Notes: generated by a model from the letters alone, not told the origin. A stretch of DNA of 64,000 nt from Isochrysis galbana (GCA_018136815.1 CM030945.1:2238091-2302090); one strand, 5' to 3'. Positions 40,284 through 50,649 are shown, numbered from the stretch's first letter. Translations and numbers: made by a program.

Positions 40284-41340
40284 AATTATACTTGGTTGAC
40301 CCATGGGGGGGCACGAGCCCCCCCCTCTCTCCACTCCTCACCTGCCATGGGGGAGGAACCACCCATCCTCCTGGCATGCCTGATGGCTTGCTAGGAGGCC
40401 ACGGCCCTGCTGACCCACTCTCTCACTCACAGGCACGCCTGATTCGCTCGTCCTCCAAGTTGTTCCGTCATACCGTCATATGACACTTGCCCCTATGGAA
40501 GTTAATCCGTCTAAAGTTCTCGAGCGCATGCTTCCAAAAGGCCGGGAGCGTGCTATTACCACGAATGCTAGCCGTGAGGCTCTTCACGTCGACCTTCGCG
40601 AAGACCGCCGCGCGCCCTAAGGGGGTGCGGCAGAACCATTGGTCTAAGACCGTTTTCCATTCCGCCGTTGACGGGTTTAGGTAGCGGGCTATCCATATCG
40701 CTTGAAGCGCTCGCGTGTGTTCGGCCATGGGGAGTAGTCCGACACCCAATAGGGGCCCGTCTTCTCTCGTCCCCACTCTCGGGTACGCCGGAAGGGTTAT
40801 CCATTTTATACCCTCGTGCGAGGAGCCTAACTCGTCCGCCCGTAGTCGGGGAGATCTATCCCATAGTATTGTTTGAACGTCAGAATCTATGGCCTCCATG
40901 AACCACGCCGGCGGGGTGGACGTGGACAGCCAATATCTCGGCGTCCCGTATATTATGAAGTTCACTAGTAGGGTCCTTCCATGAATGGAGAGACTCGTCA
41001 TTCCCCTCCATGTTGCGACTTTCTTTTTAAGCTTGGCGTATAGCTTCTCCCAGAAGGAGTCATTGTCTGTTCCTTCCCAGAATGGGACTCCTAGTATGGT
41101 CGCAAATTCGCCTTCGCCGAGTGTTTTAAGATAAGCTAGCGTCTCGGGGACCTGCGCTCCCGTAAGTGATCCCATTCGTATTAGTATGCTCTTGCTTTTG
41201 TTCACTTTAGCCCCGGTGGCGGTTCCATAGCTTTCTAGAATGTGCATCGCCCTCTCCAATGACTCGAAGGAGTTTGCTAAAATTTGCGTGTCATCCGCAA
41301 ACTGCGAGAGCCTCAACTCTCTAGGTCCTATCCTGATTCC

Positions 41341-41357
41341 TTTCATCTCCGGGTCGG
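41341..41357 (+). repeat. Target-site duplication, left copy
   Basis: TTTCATCTCCGGGTCGG, repeated exactly at 43234-43250. The 17 bases (at least 14 outside the T run) bracket the nested element and lie inside the RT coding sequence of LINE copy F. Confidence 0.85.
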
Positions 41358-43236
41358 GGCACATCGCAGTTAACGAAGACTGCGCACAACAATTCCAGGC
41401 AAGATACGGTGAGCAAACCACCATTCGCATCCAAGGCGCAGACATAGCCGTACGCACCAAAATCGACTCGATCGAAGACAAGATCAACAAAAAAGGCACT
41501 TCAAACCGCAAGGCCCTATACGACGCGCTTCAAGACGTAGCGGCACACATAGTCGTCGAAGCAGAAGGCCTAGCGCAAGCATCTAAAATCACCCTAAGCA
41601 CTATCGTCAAGGCGATCGAAAGCAATGGCTTCACGTTCCTCAAAGGCAACCGCGAGCGCATGAAGCTTGAAGGAGAATCCGGGACCTTCGTGTCCAAGGT
41701 GGCCCACTCAGCCCGCTGGCACCTCTACATCTCGGCGACGCAAGGGACCTTTCTAAACGGAAACTTTCCGCGCAAGCTGCTACTATCGATCGACGGCAAG
41801 ACAGTCCCCATCAACTACGCCATTCGGGCGTGCAAACCCCTGCAAATGCCCCCCGCCCTGCAATCGCCGCACAAGCTCGCGGTTCACGGCTCCCTCAAAG
41901 GCTGCAAGGGTTGGCGCCCCGAAATGGCACGCGGCCTCACGCCGATGCACCGCCTTTGCGTATGCGAGGCGCCGATGCCGAACTCCTGCACCATGAGTCG
42001 CTGCACCGCAAGCACGTAGTCAGAGCGCGCGCCCATAGTGAGGAGGAATCCCGAGCGCTTCTTGACCGCCTTGTAGTGCTTAAGCTGGTCTCGGAGCTCG
42101 TTGATGCCGAGCGACTTGAGCTCCGAGTACTTGCGCTTGAGTACGACGGCGGCGATACGCACATCCTCCGCCGCCTTGGCGTCCGCCTTCTGCTGCTTGC
42201 CCGCCAGCTTCTCGTCCCTTGCTTCCTGCTTGATCTTACCGGACTTGATGCGCTGTTGTTTCATCGTCAGTCGCCGCCCGAGCCGCGCCTCTCGCCAAGC
42301 GATACGAAACACCGCCTCGAGCTCTGTCGAGGTTTTGCTGTCGAGCCACTCGCCTTGGTGATTGAACTTGCCCAACGCGATACCGGCGCGCGAGTCGGCG
42401 CGCTGCTGGCCGGCCACCTTGTCACTCGCTTTCCCGAGAGCGTGTAGCCTCTCGACGGGGGTGCTAGTAGCAAGAAGTGCATCGTACTTGGCGCGGATCT
42501 CGGACGTGAGCTTAGCCTTGCATAGCTTGCCGTCGGGCGCGATGAACTCGGCCGCATGGTTCTGCGTCGCCGGCACCATGGCCTCGAACGCAGCTGCGAG
42601 CAACTTGCCCACGAACTCGTCGTCGGCGGCCCGCTCCCTAATTCTATTGGAGTCGATGGCCGCTCGAGAGCTGCGCCTCTCCTGTCCGGGAGTCAACTCG
42701 GGCGGTGAAAGCCCACGAGCAAGCGACGGGAGGCAAAACCAACGAGTCTAAATTCCAAGGCATTAGGATGGGTTCACAGTTAAGGACCAAACCACCGTGG
42801 GATATGCGCAAATATAACTGGATCGAAAATGACCAATACCTCGTGATACTGGGCGACATAGCGGGAAAGTTAGCCTGAAAACCTGACGAACACCGCACCT
42901 CACACCCCCTCCCCCCAAAATAAAAACACAACAGCGCCGACCCGGTACATGCATAACCCCGAGTCCGACTCTTAAGGTAGCCCCAACCTTAAATGCCCCA
43001 ATAGAAGCCGATCGCTCGATGGCGCGAGGGAAGGCCGAAGAGTCGACCGTCGGGGATCGGTGCACGCCGCCTGCCACTGGAAACCCCAAGTACTGGGCCC
43101 CTAAGTAGAGCACAAGGGGACGAGCCGCAAGGCGAGTGCGAGGGAGTGATAAGGGATGCGGGCGCGGCTGTCAGATGGAGGATGTCAGGGTCGCGCGCGC
43201 GGTGAGATTATTAAGAAGTTTTTTTTTTTTTTTTTC
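41358..43236 (+). mobile_element. Mosaic LINE insertion with oligo-T 3' tail
   Basis: Parts in order: an ORF1-like segment to about 41840 (QQFQARYGEQTTIRIQGADIAV, related to QQFKAKYGDQVAFRQ at 51690); an antisense foreign frame (42696-41884); a short RT-thumb piece (TNESKFQGIRMGS, WDMRKYNWIENDQYLVILG, matching QKFEGLRMGS and YKWLKRSEYATILG of copy J) joined to a terminal DIAGKLA stop like the LAEKLA end of copy C; and a 3' UTR (GGGCCCCTAAGTAGAGCACAA) ending GGTGAGATTATTAAGAAG plus T18. Flanked by a 17-bp target-site duplication, so it moved as one unit. Confidence 0.8.
41884..42696 (-). CDS. Unknown protein frame carried antisense in the mosaic LINE
   Basis: About 270 residues, Lys/Ala/Glu-rich and mostly helical: VERLHALGKASDKVAGQQRA, ALGKFNHQGEWLDSKTSTEL, AWREARLGRR, KRKYSELKSLGINELRDQL and FLLTMGARSDYVLAVQRLM. 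It has no family I recognise. The frame lies opposite to the host LINE and is bounded by LINE sequence on both sides, so it appears to be a captured segment of another gene or transposon. The Met at 42696 is a possible but unproven start. Confidence 0.4.
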   Translation of the reverse strand: MTPGQERRSSRAAIDSNRIRERAADDEFVGKLLAAAFEAMVPATQNHAAEFIAPDGKLCKAKLTSEIRAKYDALLATSTPVERLHALGKASDKVAGQQRADSRAGIALGKFNHQGEWLDSKTSTELEAVFRIAWREARLGRRLTMKQQRIKSGKIKQEARDEKLAGKQQKADAKAAEDVRIAAVVLKRKYSELKSLGINELRDQLKHYKAVKKRSGFLLTMGARSDYVLAVQRLMVQEFGIGASHTQRRCIGVRPRAISGRQPLQPLREP

Positions 43237-43250
43237 ATCTCCGGGTCGGC
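43234..43250 (+). repeat. Target-site duplication, right copy
   Basis: TTTCATCTCCGGGTCGG, identical to 41341-41357; its first three T merge with the element's T tail. Confidence 0.85.
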
Positions 43251-43568
43251 GTTTACTAGACGTGTTAGGCCTTCGGCCACCAGGAGAAAGGCTAGGGGCG
43301 ATAGCGGGCATCCTTGGGGCATGCCGCAATGTATCGTGAAGGGATTGCTGCGTCTGCCGTTAGCCTTGATCCATCTGATCGGGAGTGAATCCTTATTGGT
43401 TAATAGCGCTAGCCATCTAGAGTAACCAGGTCCGAAGCCCAGCGCTTGTATCGCTTTATGATAATAATCCCAACTGACTCTATCGAAGGCTTTTTCCCAG
43501 TCTATCGCCAGGGCTAGGCCTGGGGGACCCGAAAGAGAGGAGGGGCTCGGCGGCGCGCTCCATCGCAA

Positions 43569-43617
43569 CCTCCTATAAAGTTAGTTGTGCGTGGCGAGAA
43601 TATTAAAAGTGTTTTTT
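43569..43617 (+). mobile_element. LINE 3' terminus remnant
   Basis: GTGCGTGGCGAGAATATTAAAAG plus a T run, matching the last 25 bases of copy C. It abuts the MERA-type 5' start of copy F in the opposite orientation. Confidence 0.6.
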
Positions 43618-43803
43618 AATGCCAAGAAATGCGATGCAAGTGTGGACACTGAGAAGGCGATTGCAACCGCAAAATACTATGAGCCAACCACTTGCACCAC
43701 CGACCATGTGGATGGTGGGTGGCGTACAATGATGCACGTAAGGTGCAAGACAAAGTCATGCGCAATGAGATCTCGGGCAATACCAACGAGCATTCCTTGA
43801 CAA

Positions 43804-46800
43804 CTAGTCAATGAGGCATGCACCCTCAGGCAATTCCCATGCAGTCTCGTGAGATTCCACATTATAATAGTATGTCTTGCCCCCATCCGTTTCCGTAACC
43901 GCTCTCCATGAGTTGCTAAGTTGGTGCACCTTGGTCGGCGTCAATGTCATCGGAGGACTAGCCATGGTGTCGTTCTTATCGAGGGCGGCGATTTCGTCAG
44001 CGACACTGCGCTGTCTCGCCTTGCTTTTCAGAGCATCAAGCTCGGCGACCATCTCGCGCTGTCGCTGAACGGCCCACTCCTCATCCTGCGCCAGCCTAAG
44101 GTCTGCGGAGCTCGGATCTCGGCAAGTGTCACATAGACATATCGCCTTAAGCGTGTGGGTTTTTGTGCAACGCTCTCGATCCACCGAGTTCACCTTAACG
44201 CTAGGTGAACGGACGGCCGCATCGTGAATGGGCGATGTATTTCTGGAGCCGACGTGACGACGCGCGATCGCACTTGGACTTTCAGCCAAGGATTCTGGGG
44301 CTGTCGAGTCGTGAGCGGCCAGCTCTTCAGGACCGAGGGCGGCTGGGAGCACCGCCTCAACGACTCGTGCCTGAGGTTTCACAGAATCGACCTGGCGGCC
44401 TATGTGGTCACTCTCGTCTGGCTCATTCTCCTCCGAGATTCGGAGCATGGCATCCATCTCGTCAACCTCCGGTACGTAGTTCTGACCAAAGCTACCGTTA
44501 GGGGTGCCGATTTGGCAAGTAGCATTATCCGCCGGACCAAAGTCGCCGGCGCCAAAAGCCTCCGCGCCGAAATCCTCACCGCCCGGGCTAAGCACTCCAA
44601 ACGCTTCCGTGAAGACTCGTTGTGTCCAGTCCTCTTGCACGAGCGAGGGTGCCTTTGCAGGCTTAGGCAGAGACGTTGTCATTCTGACTATGTCCACGTG
44701 CAACTGCGGCGTGCTGTGCACCGCATGAGGCGCGTCGCAGCGTCCGGGCGGGAATAGAGCTGAGGAGGAGGTCACTGTGCTTGGTGTTGTCGACCCCGTA
44801 CTCAGTGCGCGCCCCAAAGTGCTCTCCGGCTCGTGCGTTGCTTGCTGCGGTGCGGCGGAGCTAGGATGAGGCAACTCCGACGAGGCGACTGGAGCATTTG
44901 TGATGAGAGCACCGAGGACAGCAGAGGGCTCATCGATTTTCAGGAATGCAGGCTTGAGCGCCTTCAGCGTAATGTTGCCCCCGACTTCGATTGATGAGCT
45001 AGCCGAAGGACTTTGGCCTATGGAGCAGCAGTGCGCGTCCCTACTGACGACTGCTGGCGCACTCGAAGCAGGGGCGCTCGAATGTGCAAAAGAAAGCGAC
45101 CGCTTGCCACAAGAGGTTAGCAATCCAGCTTCGCTCACAACGTCGCCGCCGAAGCCCCTCGAGACGTCGACATCATGTGCGGGCGAGGAATCTTCACACG
45201 CCACCTCTGCGGTGACAGTGCGCTTGTCCGAAGCACCGCCCTTTGAACCGGATCGATGCGCCTCCAACGGCTTCACAGCGTGTTGTTCATTTAAAACGGC
45301 AGCAACACCACCTGTCAACGAATTGGCAATCGCCGGCTCCGGAGATTCCTGGTGCTGAGGTCCACTCCAGTCGCCTTCGTGGTTGTCAATCACAAGCGAC
45401 GGTTGCAAGCACGTTGGAGGAGGGGTGGAGAGATTTGAATCACGCGCCGCCGCTCCTACCGAGATGCGGTGCGGCGAGGGCTCCGTTCCACCAAGACCTT
45501 GAACGATGTGCTCAACCTCGAGGGGAGCGGAGGAGCACGTCTCGCCGCCCTCTTCGATGACGCGGGAGCCAACAGCAAAGAACCCTAGACTTGGCGTTTT
45601 GGCTGTTGCCGTTGAGGTTTTTTCTTGCCCTGGAGCATCTAGGCACTCTTGCTGAAAATTGTTTGCCACTTGGACTGCAACTTTGGCGGCCTCGTCCAGC
45701 GCGGCGAGCACGGAGCAGTAGATGCCACGGGCGCTCACAATGGCAGAGAGCACCTCGTCAACAGCCGGTGCGGCATACTCAACGACCGATCTTAGCTTCA
45801 GGCGTTCCGCTTCAAGGGATTCCTCAATCGCAGCATTCCGTCTTACCATCTCTGTTTGCAGCTCCCTCGCAGCACGATTTGCTCGCGCCTTTTCTTCAAA
45901 CGCACTGGCTTCAGCTTGCTCCGCTGCTTGCCTGGCCGCAACGGCTTCTCTCCGTGCGAGCTCCACGTCACGCTTTGCGCACACCAGCTCGTCTTGCATG
46001 CGCGCGTTGCTCGTCTCCGCCTGCTTTGTCACCTCTCGCGATTGTCGCAACTCTTCCCTCATCCGAGCTAGCTCGTCTTGTCCAGACGAGAACTGAGCGG
46101 CAGAGCTCCCACTGCGGCGCACCTTGTGCTCCGCTTCGGCTTGAAGCTCGGCGATAGCGTCCTCGCTCTGGCTTACTGCTAGATCGGCCATGACTAGATC
46201 CGACTGCGCGTCCGAGAGCTGCTGCCGCACCTTGCCTAGCTCGGTGCGCAACGCGCTGTTAGCCACCACAGCCTCCCTCGCCTCCCTCTGCGCTTCCGCC
46301 TCTGAATGCGCGAGCTCGGTGCCAGCATTTTGCATCTCCGTCGCCTTAAACTGTACATCTTCAAGAGCGGCCGTCATGGAGGAAGTCAGAGTTTGTGCTG
46401 CCTGCAGCTCTAGGGCGACGCGTCGTGTCTCAGCGCTCACCCTATCGGCATACGGGCGCACGTGCTCGAGCTTGCCTTCTGCCGCGTCAGCGCGCGCAAT
46501 GGCATCTCGCAATTCAGTGCGCAGCTCCAGTATGATCTCGGACTGCTCTCCCAACTGGACCATCAACCGGCGCACCTCATCCGCCGAGTCTTCCACGGCC
46601 TGCTGCACGGCTGCCTCCAGCTCGTGCGTGGAGGCCCCGTGTCCGGCCCCCGAGCATTCGTCTCCGATTGAGGTTCTCACACCCCCAGTGGTTGGCGGTG
46701 CCGACGCGGACAGCTGTACAATGGCCGCTATCGGGAATGTGGACTCGGAGGGCCCGTTGGGTGGCACCGACAACGCAAACAGTTCGTAATCCGACAGCTC

Positions 46801-49800
46801 AGGCGGGTCTACTGCCGTGGCCGCCTCGGTCCGTGCAGAGCCTTCCACCGACACAAGCAATGTTTCCGACGGCGCAAGAGCTCGAGCTGCCGAAGGGATC
46901 GAGATGAGGAATGGCTCAGACTCCGAAAGGGGGGGAGCGTCCGAGGCTATCGACAGGAGGAAAGGGGCGGAGTCCGACAGCTGTAGCGCCTCGGATTCCA
47001 CTGATATAGTCGAGGTGCACGACTCGGCGAACACCGGTGGCTCAGCGTGGTGTGGTTCCGTGTAGTGCAGACCGCCGTGGTTCGCCGCCCTACCAAGCTC
47101 CCATGTGCCGCCCGTGGGCGCCTCCTCTGCCTTAAAAGTGGGTGACAGCCGCAGTTGAACGTCGCTTGCTCGCACGAGGTCAGCATCGGCTCCACTCTGT
47201 GCCTCCGACGGCGTCTCGGCAACGCGCCCCCGCTCTGAGCTGTTGACCTCCGCCGAGACATGTGAGGGGCCATTGTCCCGAGCCAACGACCCGCCCGAAG
47301 CCATTCGCTTCTCCGTCTCCGCCACCGCCGCCGCCACAGCCGCTGTGATCCGCTTCGTGTGCTCCGCATGGAGCTTCTCAAGTTCGGCCTCCAATTCCGC
47401 CTCGCGCTGTGAGCCCTCCTCGCGAGCCCTCGCCGCCAGTCGCATCACCACCTGCGGAGAATTGCGTTCGGCAGCTGCCTCGACCAACGCCCCCTCCGCG
47501 GCGGCGCGCTCATGCCGCCGCGCGGACTCGACCGCGACCGCAATGGCGGCCGCATGCGCTTCCGCGACGAATGCTTCGCGCGCTCGTGCACTCTCCTCCT
47601 GCCCGCGCAGCTCGTCGCGCATAGTCCGCATGGCCGCATCCATCTCCCTCGCGGCAGTCAATGCTGCGCGTTCAGCGGTTGCACGCTCCTCGTGCTTAGC
47701 CGACTCGACGGCCGCAGCCCTCGCGGCGGCGGCCTGTGCTTCCGCAGCGGCCACCATGGCGGCTCCACGCTCTGCAGCCACGTCATCTTGCTCGTGCAGC
47801 TCGCTGCGCAGGGTCTCCACCACGGCTCGCGCCTCTTGGGCGGAGGATATCTCTCGCATGCGGGCCGCCTTTCGCTCCGCCGCAACCTCAGTCTGCAGGG
47901 CGAGCGTGGCGGCCGCCACGTCTGCCGTTGTCGCCGCCTCCCGAGCGTCTGAGACCTCACGCGCCTGTCGCAGCTCCTCGCGCAAGACGTCGCTCGCCGC
48001 CTGAACGTCTGCGGCGGTTCCGCTGGCGATGAACGCGTATGCCTCGGCGTCCTGCAGCTCGCGGCGCAGCTCGGCGCACACCACATCCATCTTGGCCTCA
48101 GCGTCCGAGGCGACAGAGGCGGCCCGGGCCTCCTCGAGCTGGATCTCGCGACGTAGCACCTTCAGTGCTGCCGATGCCTCGGTGGCGACCGACGCCTCGC
48201 GGGCCTGAGCGTTCATCCGCTCGCGCGAGGCATCGCAGCGAATGGTGGCAGACGCCTCGGCCTCTGCGTCCAGCTCGGTGCGCAGAGCGTCAATTGACGC
48301 CTGCGCCTCGGCGGCTGCCGATGCGGTGCGCAACTTGGCGCGCTCGCGCTCGGCTGCAAGCTCGTCTCGCAGAGCGGCGATCACCGCCCGCGACTGAGCG
48401 GCAGCTGCTGTCTCGCGTAGCTGCGCTCCGTCGCGCTGGTGCTGCAACTCGCGCTCCAAGGCTTCCCGCTGCGCCTCGGCCGCCTTGGCACACTCACGAG
48501 CCGCCTCCAACTCTTCCGCCGACGCCTTAATGCGAGCCATGGCGGCCTCTGCGCTTGCAGCAAGCTCCGAATTGCGAGCCTCGGCCGCGTCGTGCTCCGC
48601 CTGCAGCTCGGCGATGGCCGCGGCTCGAGCTGCTCCGGCCTCGCGCCTTGCCTCTTCGAGCAGCCGCTTAGCCTCATCAAGAGCAGCGCGGAGGCCGTCC
48701 GCCTCCTCTGCCAGGTAGACAGCCTCTCTCTTGGCCTGCGAGGCCTCTCGTGCAAGCTGCGCCTCCTTGTCCGCCGCGAGGGCGCGCAGCTCGGCCAGCC
48801 GTCGGTCGGCGTCCTGCCGTTCCTCGACACGAGCCGCGCTGACGGCCGACTGTCGCGCAGCCACCGCCTGCTCGCCGGCGGCAATCAGCCGCTGCTCCGC
48901 CGCACGAGCCTCCTCGCTGGCGAGTGCACGCGCCTGCTCCGCAGCAACACGCGCCCACGAGAGCTCCTCGCGCGCCTCGAGCAACCCGCGCTGTCGGCCC
49001 TCCTCAAGCGCGGACTCGACTGCGTCGGACTGCCGCGCCGCCGCCGCCGCCTCTGCTTCAGCCACTGCCTCGGCGAGGCGGATGTCCCACGCCGCGCTGC
49101 TGCGCGCCCGCTCATCGCGCAGGCGGCCAATCTCGGCGTTGGCCGCGGCTAGCGCGTTGGACCTTTCGATGGCGGCGGCAAAGGCTATGGCGTCCGCGCG
49201 CTCGCGCGAGCCGGCCGCGGCGCGGATGGCGGCGGCAAAGGCTATGGCGTCCGCGCGCTCGCGCGAGCCGGCCGCGGCGCGATCCGCATCAGGCGCGGGC
49301 CACGCCGCGCGCGGCGCGGGCCACGCTTCGCTGCGTGACGCCTCGCTCGGCCCCTCCATCAGAGTGCGCACCGCGAGGTGCGATGTCCCCATGCTCTCGA
49401 CCGCCGAGGAGGGCGACGAGACCGAGGGTTGCGGGGACGAAAAGGTGTCGGGCGTCAACGCCCCGATCGCCCCAGGCCGGCTACGCTGCGCGACGCTCTG
49501 CGCGAGCGCGGCAAGGTTGTCGCGCGCCTCGACGAGCGCTCGCTCACTCGCGGCTGCGCGCGCCTCAGCTGCAAGCAACCGCTCCTGCGCGTGCGAAGCG
49601 ACCGCGCGCAGCGTACCGTCCTCGGCGCGTGTGGAGGAGCGCGGCCCGACGGCGAGGTCAAGCGTCGGCGTGAGCGAGGGCGAGGCGGAGCGCGAGGCAT
49701 AGACCATGCGCGGCTGGCCGACGTCGGCCAATTCGCTCTCGAGGACGCGGCGCACGAGCAGCCGTTCGAGCGCCCGCTGGTGTCGCATGCTGCTCGCGAG

Positions 49801-50148
49801 CATCGCCTCGATCGACGCGCTCCCTGCTGCGTTTTCCACCCCGGACCAGAGGGGTGCAGAGCCGAGGGGAGCGGGCCAGCGGGGTGGAGAGCTATGGGGA
49901 GCGAAGCCGCCCGCAGAGGAGAGAGGAGAGTTTGAGAAGGGAGGAGAGTTTGAAAAGGGAGGAGAGTTTGAGAAGGGAGGAGAGTGTGAGAAGGGAGGAG
50001 AGTTTGAGAAGGGAGGAGAGCGTGAGAAGGGAGGAGAATGTGAGAAGGGAGCAGAGGCTGGGAGGACTGCTCCGGCGATGGAGGGTTGTCTCTCATGGGA
50101 GGGCTGTCCACTGTGGGAAGGCTGTCCCTCGTGGGGAGGCTGTGCCAT
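43804..50148 (-). CDS. Giant coiled-coil protein with C-terminal WW domain
   Basis: 2114 residues in one exon from the ATG at 50148. Residues about 30-95 are tandem FSNSPP/FSHSPP hexapeptides encoded by an 18-bp repeat. From about 150 to 1000, and again about 1250-1500, the sequence is Ala/Glu/Arg/Gln-rich with heptad-like spacing (for example EAAAAARQSDAVESALEEGR), predicting long coiled coils. A 17-residue unit, AAAGSRERADAIAFAAA, is duplicated near 330. Residues 1500-2000 are Ser/Pro-rich and disordered. The last 38 residues form a WW domain (SWRAVTETDGGKTYYYNVESHETAWELPEG) with both Trp and the central Tyr block, which would bind Pro-rich partners. Coiled coil plus WW resembles centrosomal or ciliary scaffolds such as CEP164, though there the WW is N-terminal. 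The lack of introns over 6.3 kb is notable here. Confidence 0.8.
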   Translation of the reverse strand: MAQPPHEGQPSHSGQPSHERQPSIAGAVLPASAPFSHSPPFSRSPPFSNSPPFSHSPPFSNSPPFSNSPPFSNSPLSSAGGFAPHSSPPRWPAPLGSAPLWSGVENAAGSASIEAMLASSMRHQRALERLLVRRVLESELADVGQPRMVYASRSASPSLTPTLDLAVGPRSSTRAEDGTLRAVASHAQERLLAAEARAAASERALVEARDNLAALAQSVAQRSRPGAIGALTPDTFSSPQPSVSSPSSAVESMGTSHLAVRTLMEGPSEASRSEAWPAPRAAWPAPDADRAAAGSRERADAIAFAAAIRAAAGSRERADAIAFAAAIERSNALAAANAEIGRLRDERARSSAAWDIRLAEAVAEAEAAAAARQSDAVESALEEGRQRGLLEAREELSWARVAAEQARALASEEARAAEQRLIAAGEQAVAARQSAVSAARVEERQDADRRLAELRALAADKEAQLAREASQAKREAVYLAEEADGLRAALDEAKRLLEEARREAGAARAAAIAELQAEHDAAEARNSELAASAEAAMARIKASAEELEAARECAKAAEAQREALERELQHQRDGAQLRETAAAAQSRAVIAALRDELAAERERAKLRTASAAAEAQASIDALRTELDAEAEASATIRCDASRERMNAQAREASVATEASAALKVLRREIQLEEARAASVASDAEAKMDVVCAELRRELQDAEAYAFIASGTAADVQAASDVLREELRQAREVSDAREAATTADVAAATLALQTEVAAERKAARMREISSAQEARAVVETLRSELHEQDDVAAERGAAMVAAAEAQAAAARAAAVESAKHEERATAERAALTAAREMDAAMRTMRDELRGQEESARAREAFVAEAHAAAIAVAVESARRHERAAAEGALVEAAAERNSPQVVMRLAARAREEGSQREAELEAELEKLHAEHTKRITAAVAAAVAETEKRMASGGSLARDNGPSHVSAEVNSSERGRVAETPSEAQSGADADLVRASDVQLRLSPTFKAEEAPTGGTWELGRAANHGGLHYTEPHHAEPPVFAESCTSTISVESEALQLSDSAPFLLSIASDAPPLSESEPFLISIPSAARALAPSETLLVSVEGSARTEAATAVDPPELSDYELFALSVPPNGPSESTFPIAAIVQLSASAPPTTGGVRTSIGDECSGAGHGASTHELEAAVQQAVEDSADEVRRLMVQLGEQSEIILELRTELRDAIARADAAEGKLEHVRPYADRVSAETRRVALELQAAQTLTSSMTAALEDVQFKATEMQNAGTELAHSEAEAQREAREAVVANSALRTELGKVRQQLSDAQSDLVMADLAVSQSEDAIAELQAEAEHKVRRSGSSAAQFSSGQDELARMREELRQSREVTKQAETSNARMQDELVCAKRDVELARREAVAARQAAEQAEASAFEEKARANRAARELQTEMVRRNAAIEESLEAERLKLRSVVEYAAPAVDEVLSAIVSARGIYCSVLAALDEAAKVAVQVANNFQQECLDAPGQEKTSTATAKTPSLGFFAVGSRVIEEGGETCSSAPLEVEHIVQGLGGTEPSPHRISVGAAARDSNLSTPPPTCLQPSLVIDNHEGDWSGPQHQESPEPAIANSLTGGVAAVLNEQHAVKPLEAHRSGSKGGASDKRTVTAEVACEDSSPAHDVDVSRGFGGDVVSEAGLLTSCGKRSLSFAHSSAPASSAPAVVSRDAHCCSIGQSPSASSSIEVGGNITLKALKPAFLKIDEPSAVLGALITNAPVASSELPHPSSAAPQQATHEPESTLGRALSTGSTTPSTVTSSSALFPPGRCDAPHAVHSTPQLHVDIVRMTTSLPKPAKAPSLVQEDWTQRVFTEAFGVLSPGGEDFGAEAFGAGDFGPADNATCQIGTPNGSFGQNYVPEVDEMDAMLRISEENEPDESDHIGRQVDSVKPQARVVEAVLPAALGPEELAAHDSTAPESLAESPSAIARRHVGSRNTSPIHDAAVRSPSVKVNSVDRERCTKTHTLKAICLCDTCRDPSSADLRLAQDEEWAVQRQREMVAELDALKSKARQRSVADEIAALDKNDTMASPPMTLTPTKVHQLSNSWRAVTETDGGKTYYYNVESHETAWELPEGACLID
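49925..50065. repeat. 18-bp tandem repeat in the WW gene 5' end
   Basis: About eight copies of a GAGTTTGAGAAGGGAGGA-like unit with single-base variants, in frame with the gene, encoding the Ser-Pro-Pro-Phe-Ser-Asn/His hexapeptides. Expected to vary in number between strains. A second repeat (GTGGGGAGGCTGTCCC-like) follows at 50090-50310, partly upstream of the start codon. Confidence 0.8.
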
Positions 50149-50649
50149 GTGAGGCCGTCCCTCGTGGGGAGGATGTCCCCTTTTGGGGAGGCTGCCCCCT
50201 CGTGGGGAGGGTGCCCCCTCGTGCGGAGGCTGTCCCCTGTGAGACTTTCCCCTGTGAGGCTTTCCCCTGTGAAGCCGTCCCTCGTGGGGAAGCTGTCCCC
50301 TTCCCCCTGTGGGAAAGGCTGTGAGAGGGGGGGGGGGAGGCAGGACGGTGGGGAAAGAGGGTTGGGGTAGGGTGGGCTTGGGAGGGTGGGCTTGGCAAGG
50401 AGAGGGAGCAGTGTGGAGAGGAGGGGAGAGGGAGGCGGTCTGTGTGACGAGGGGGGAGAAGGCGATGAAGCAGGGCGGAGGGGGGGCGGAAGGGGGAGAG
50501 TCCGTAGTAGTTGGAGAGAGTAGGAGAGCAGGCGGAGAGAAGAGGAGAAGAGGAGAGAGAAAGAGACCAGAGAAGTAGACAAGTGAAGAGGAAAGAAGAG
50601 AGGAAGAAAAAGGAGAGTGTGAAGACGAGAGATCGATGAAAACCGAGGG

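Larger units (their letters stand above)
40466..43568 (-). mobile_element. LINE copy F reverse transcriptase, split by a nested insertion
   Basis: In transcript order: 43568-43251 encodes RT fingers/palm (LALAIDWEKAFDRVSWDYYH, MPQGCPLSPLAFLLVAEGL), ending at ADPEMK. 41357-40466 resumes at DPEMKGIRIG and runs through the FADD box (LRLSQFADDTQILANSF), ILGVPFWEG and the thumb (LSIHGRTLLVNFIIYGTPRYWL) to HMTV stop. The interruption (41358-43236) is flanked by a direct repeat. The 5' edge is unusual: ATGGAGCGCGCCGCCGAG (43563), the ORF1-type start, is joined directly to internal RT sequence, implying an earlier internal deletion. Confidence 0.8.

Noticed and set aside
47243-48004. Long Ala/Ser/Arg-rich plus-strand frames opposite the WW gene
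   Set aside because: Shadows of a GC-rich coiled-coil gene; the minus strand has the domain, start and full-length continuity.
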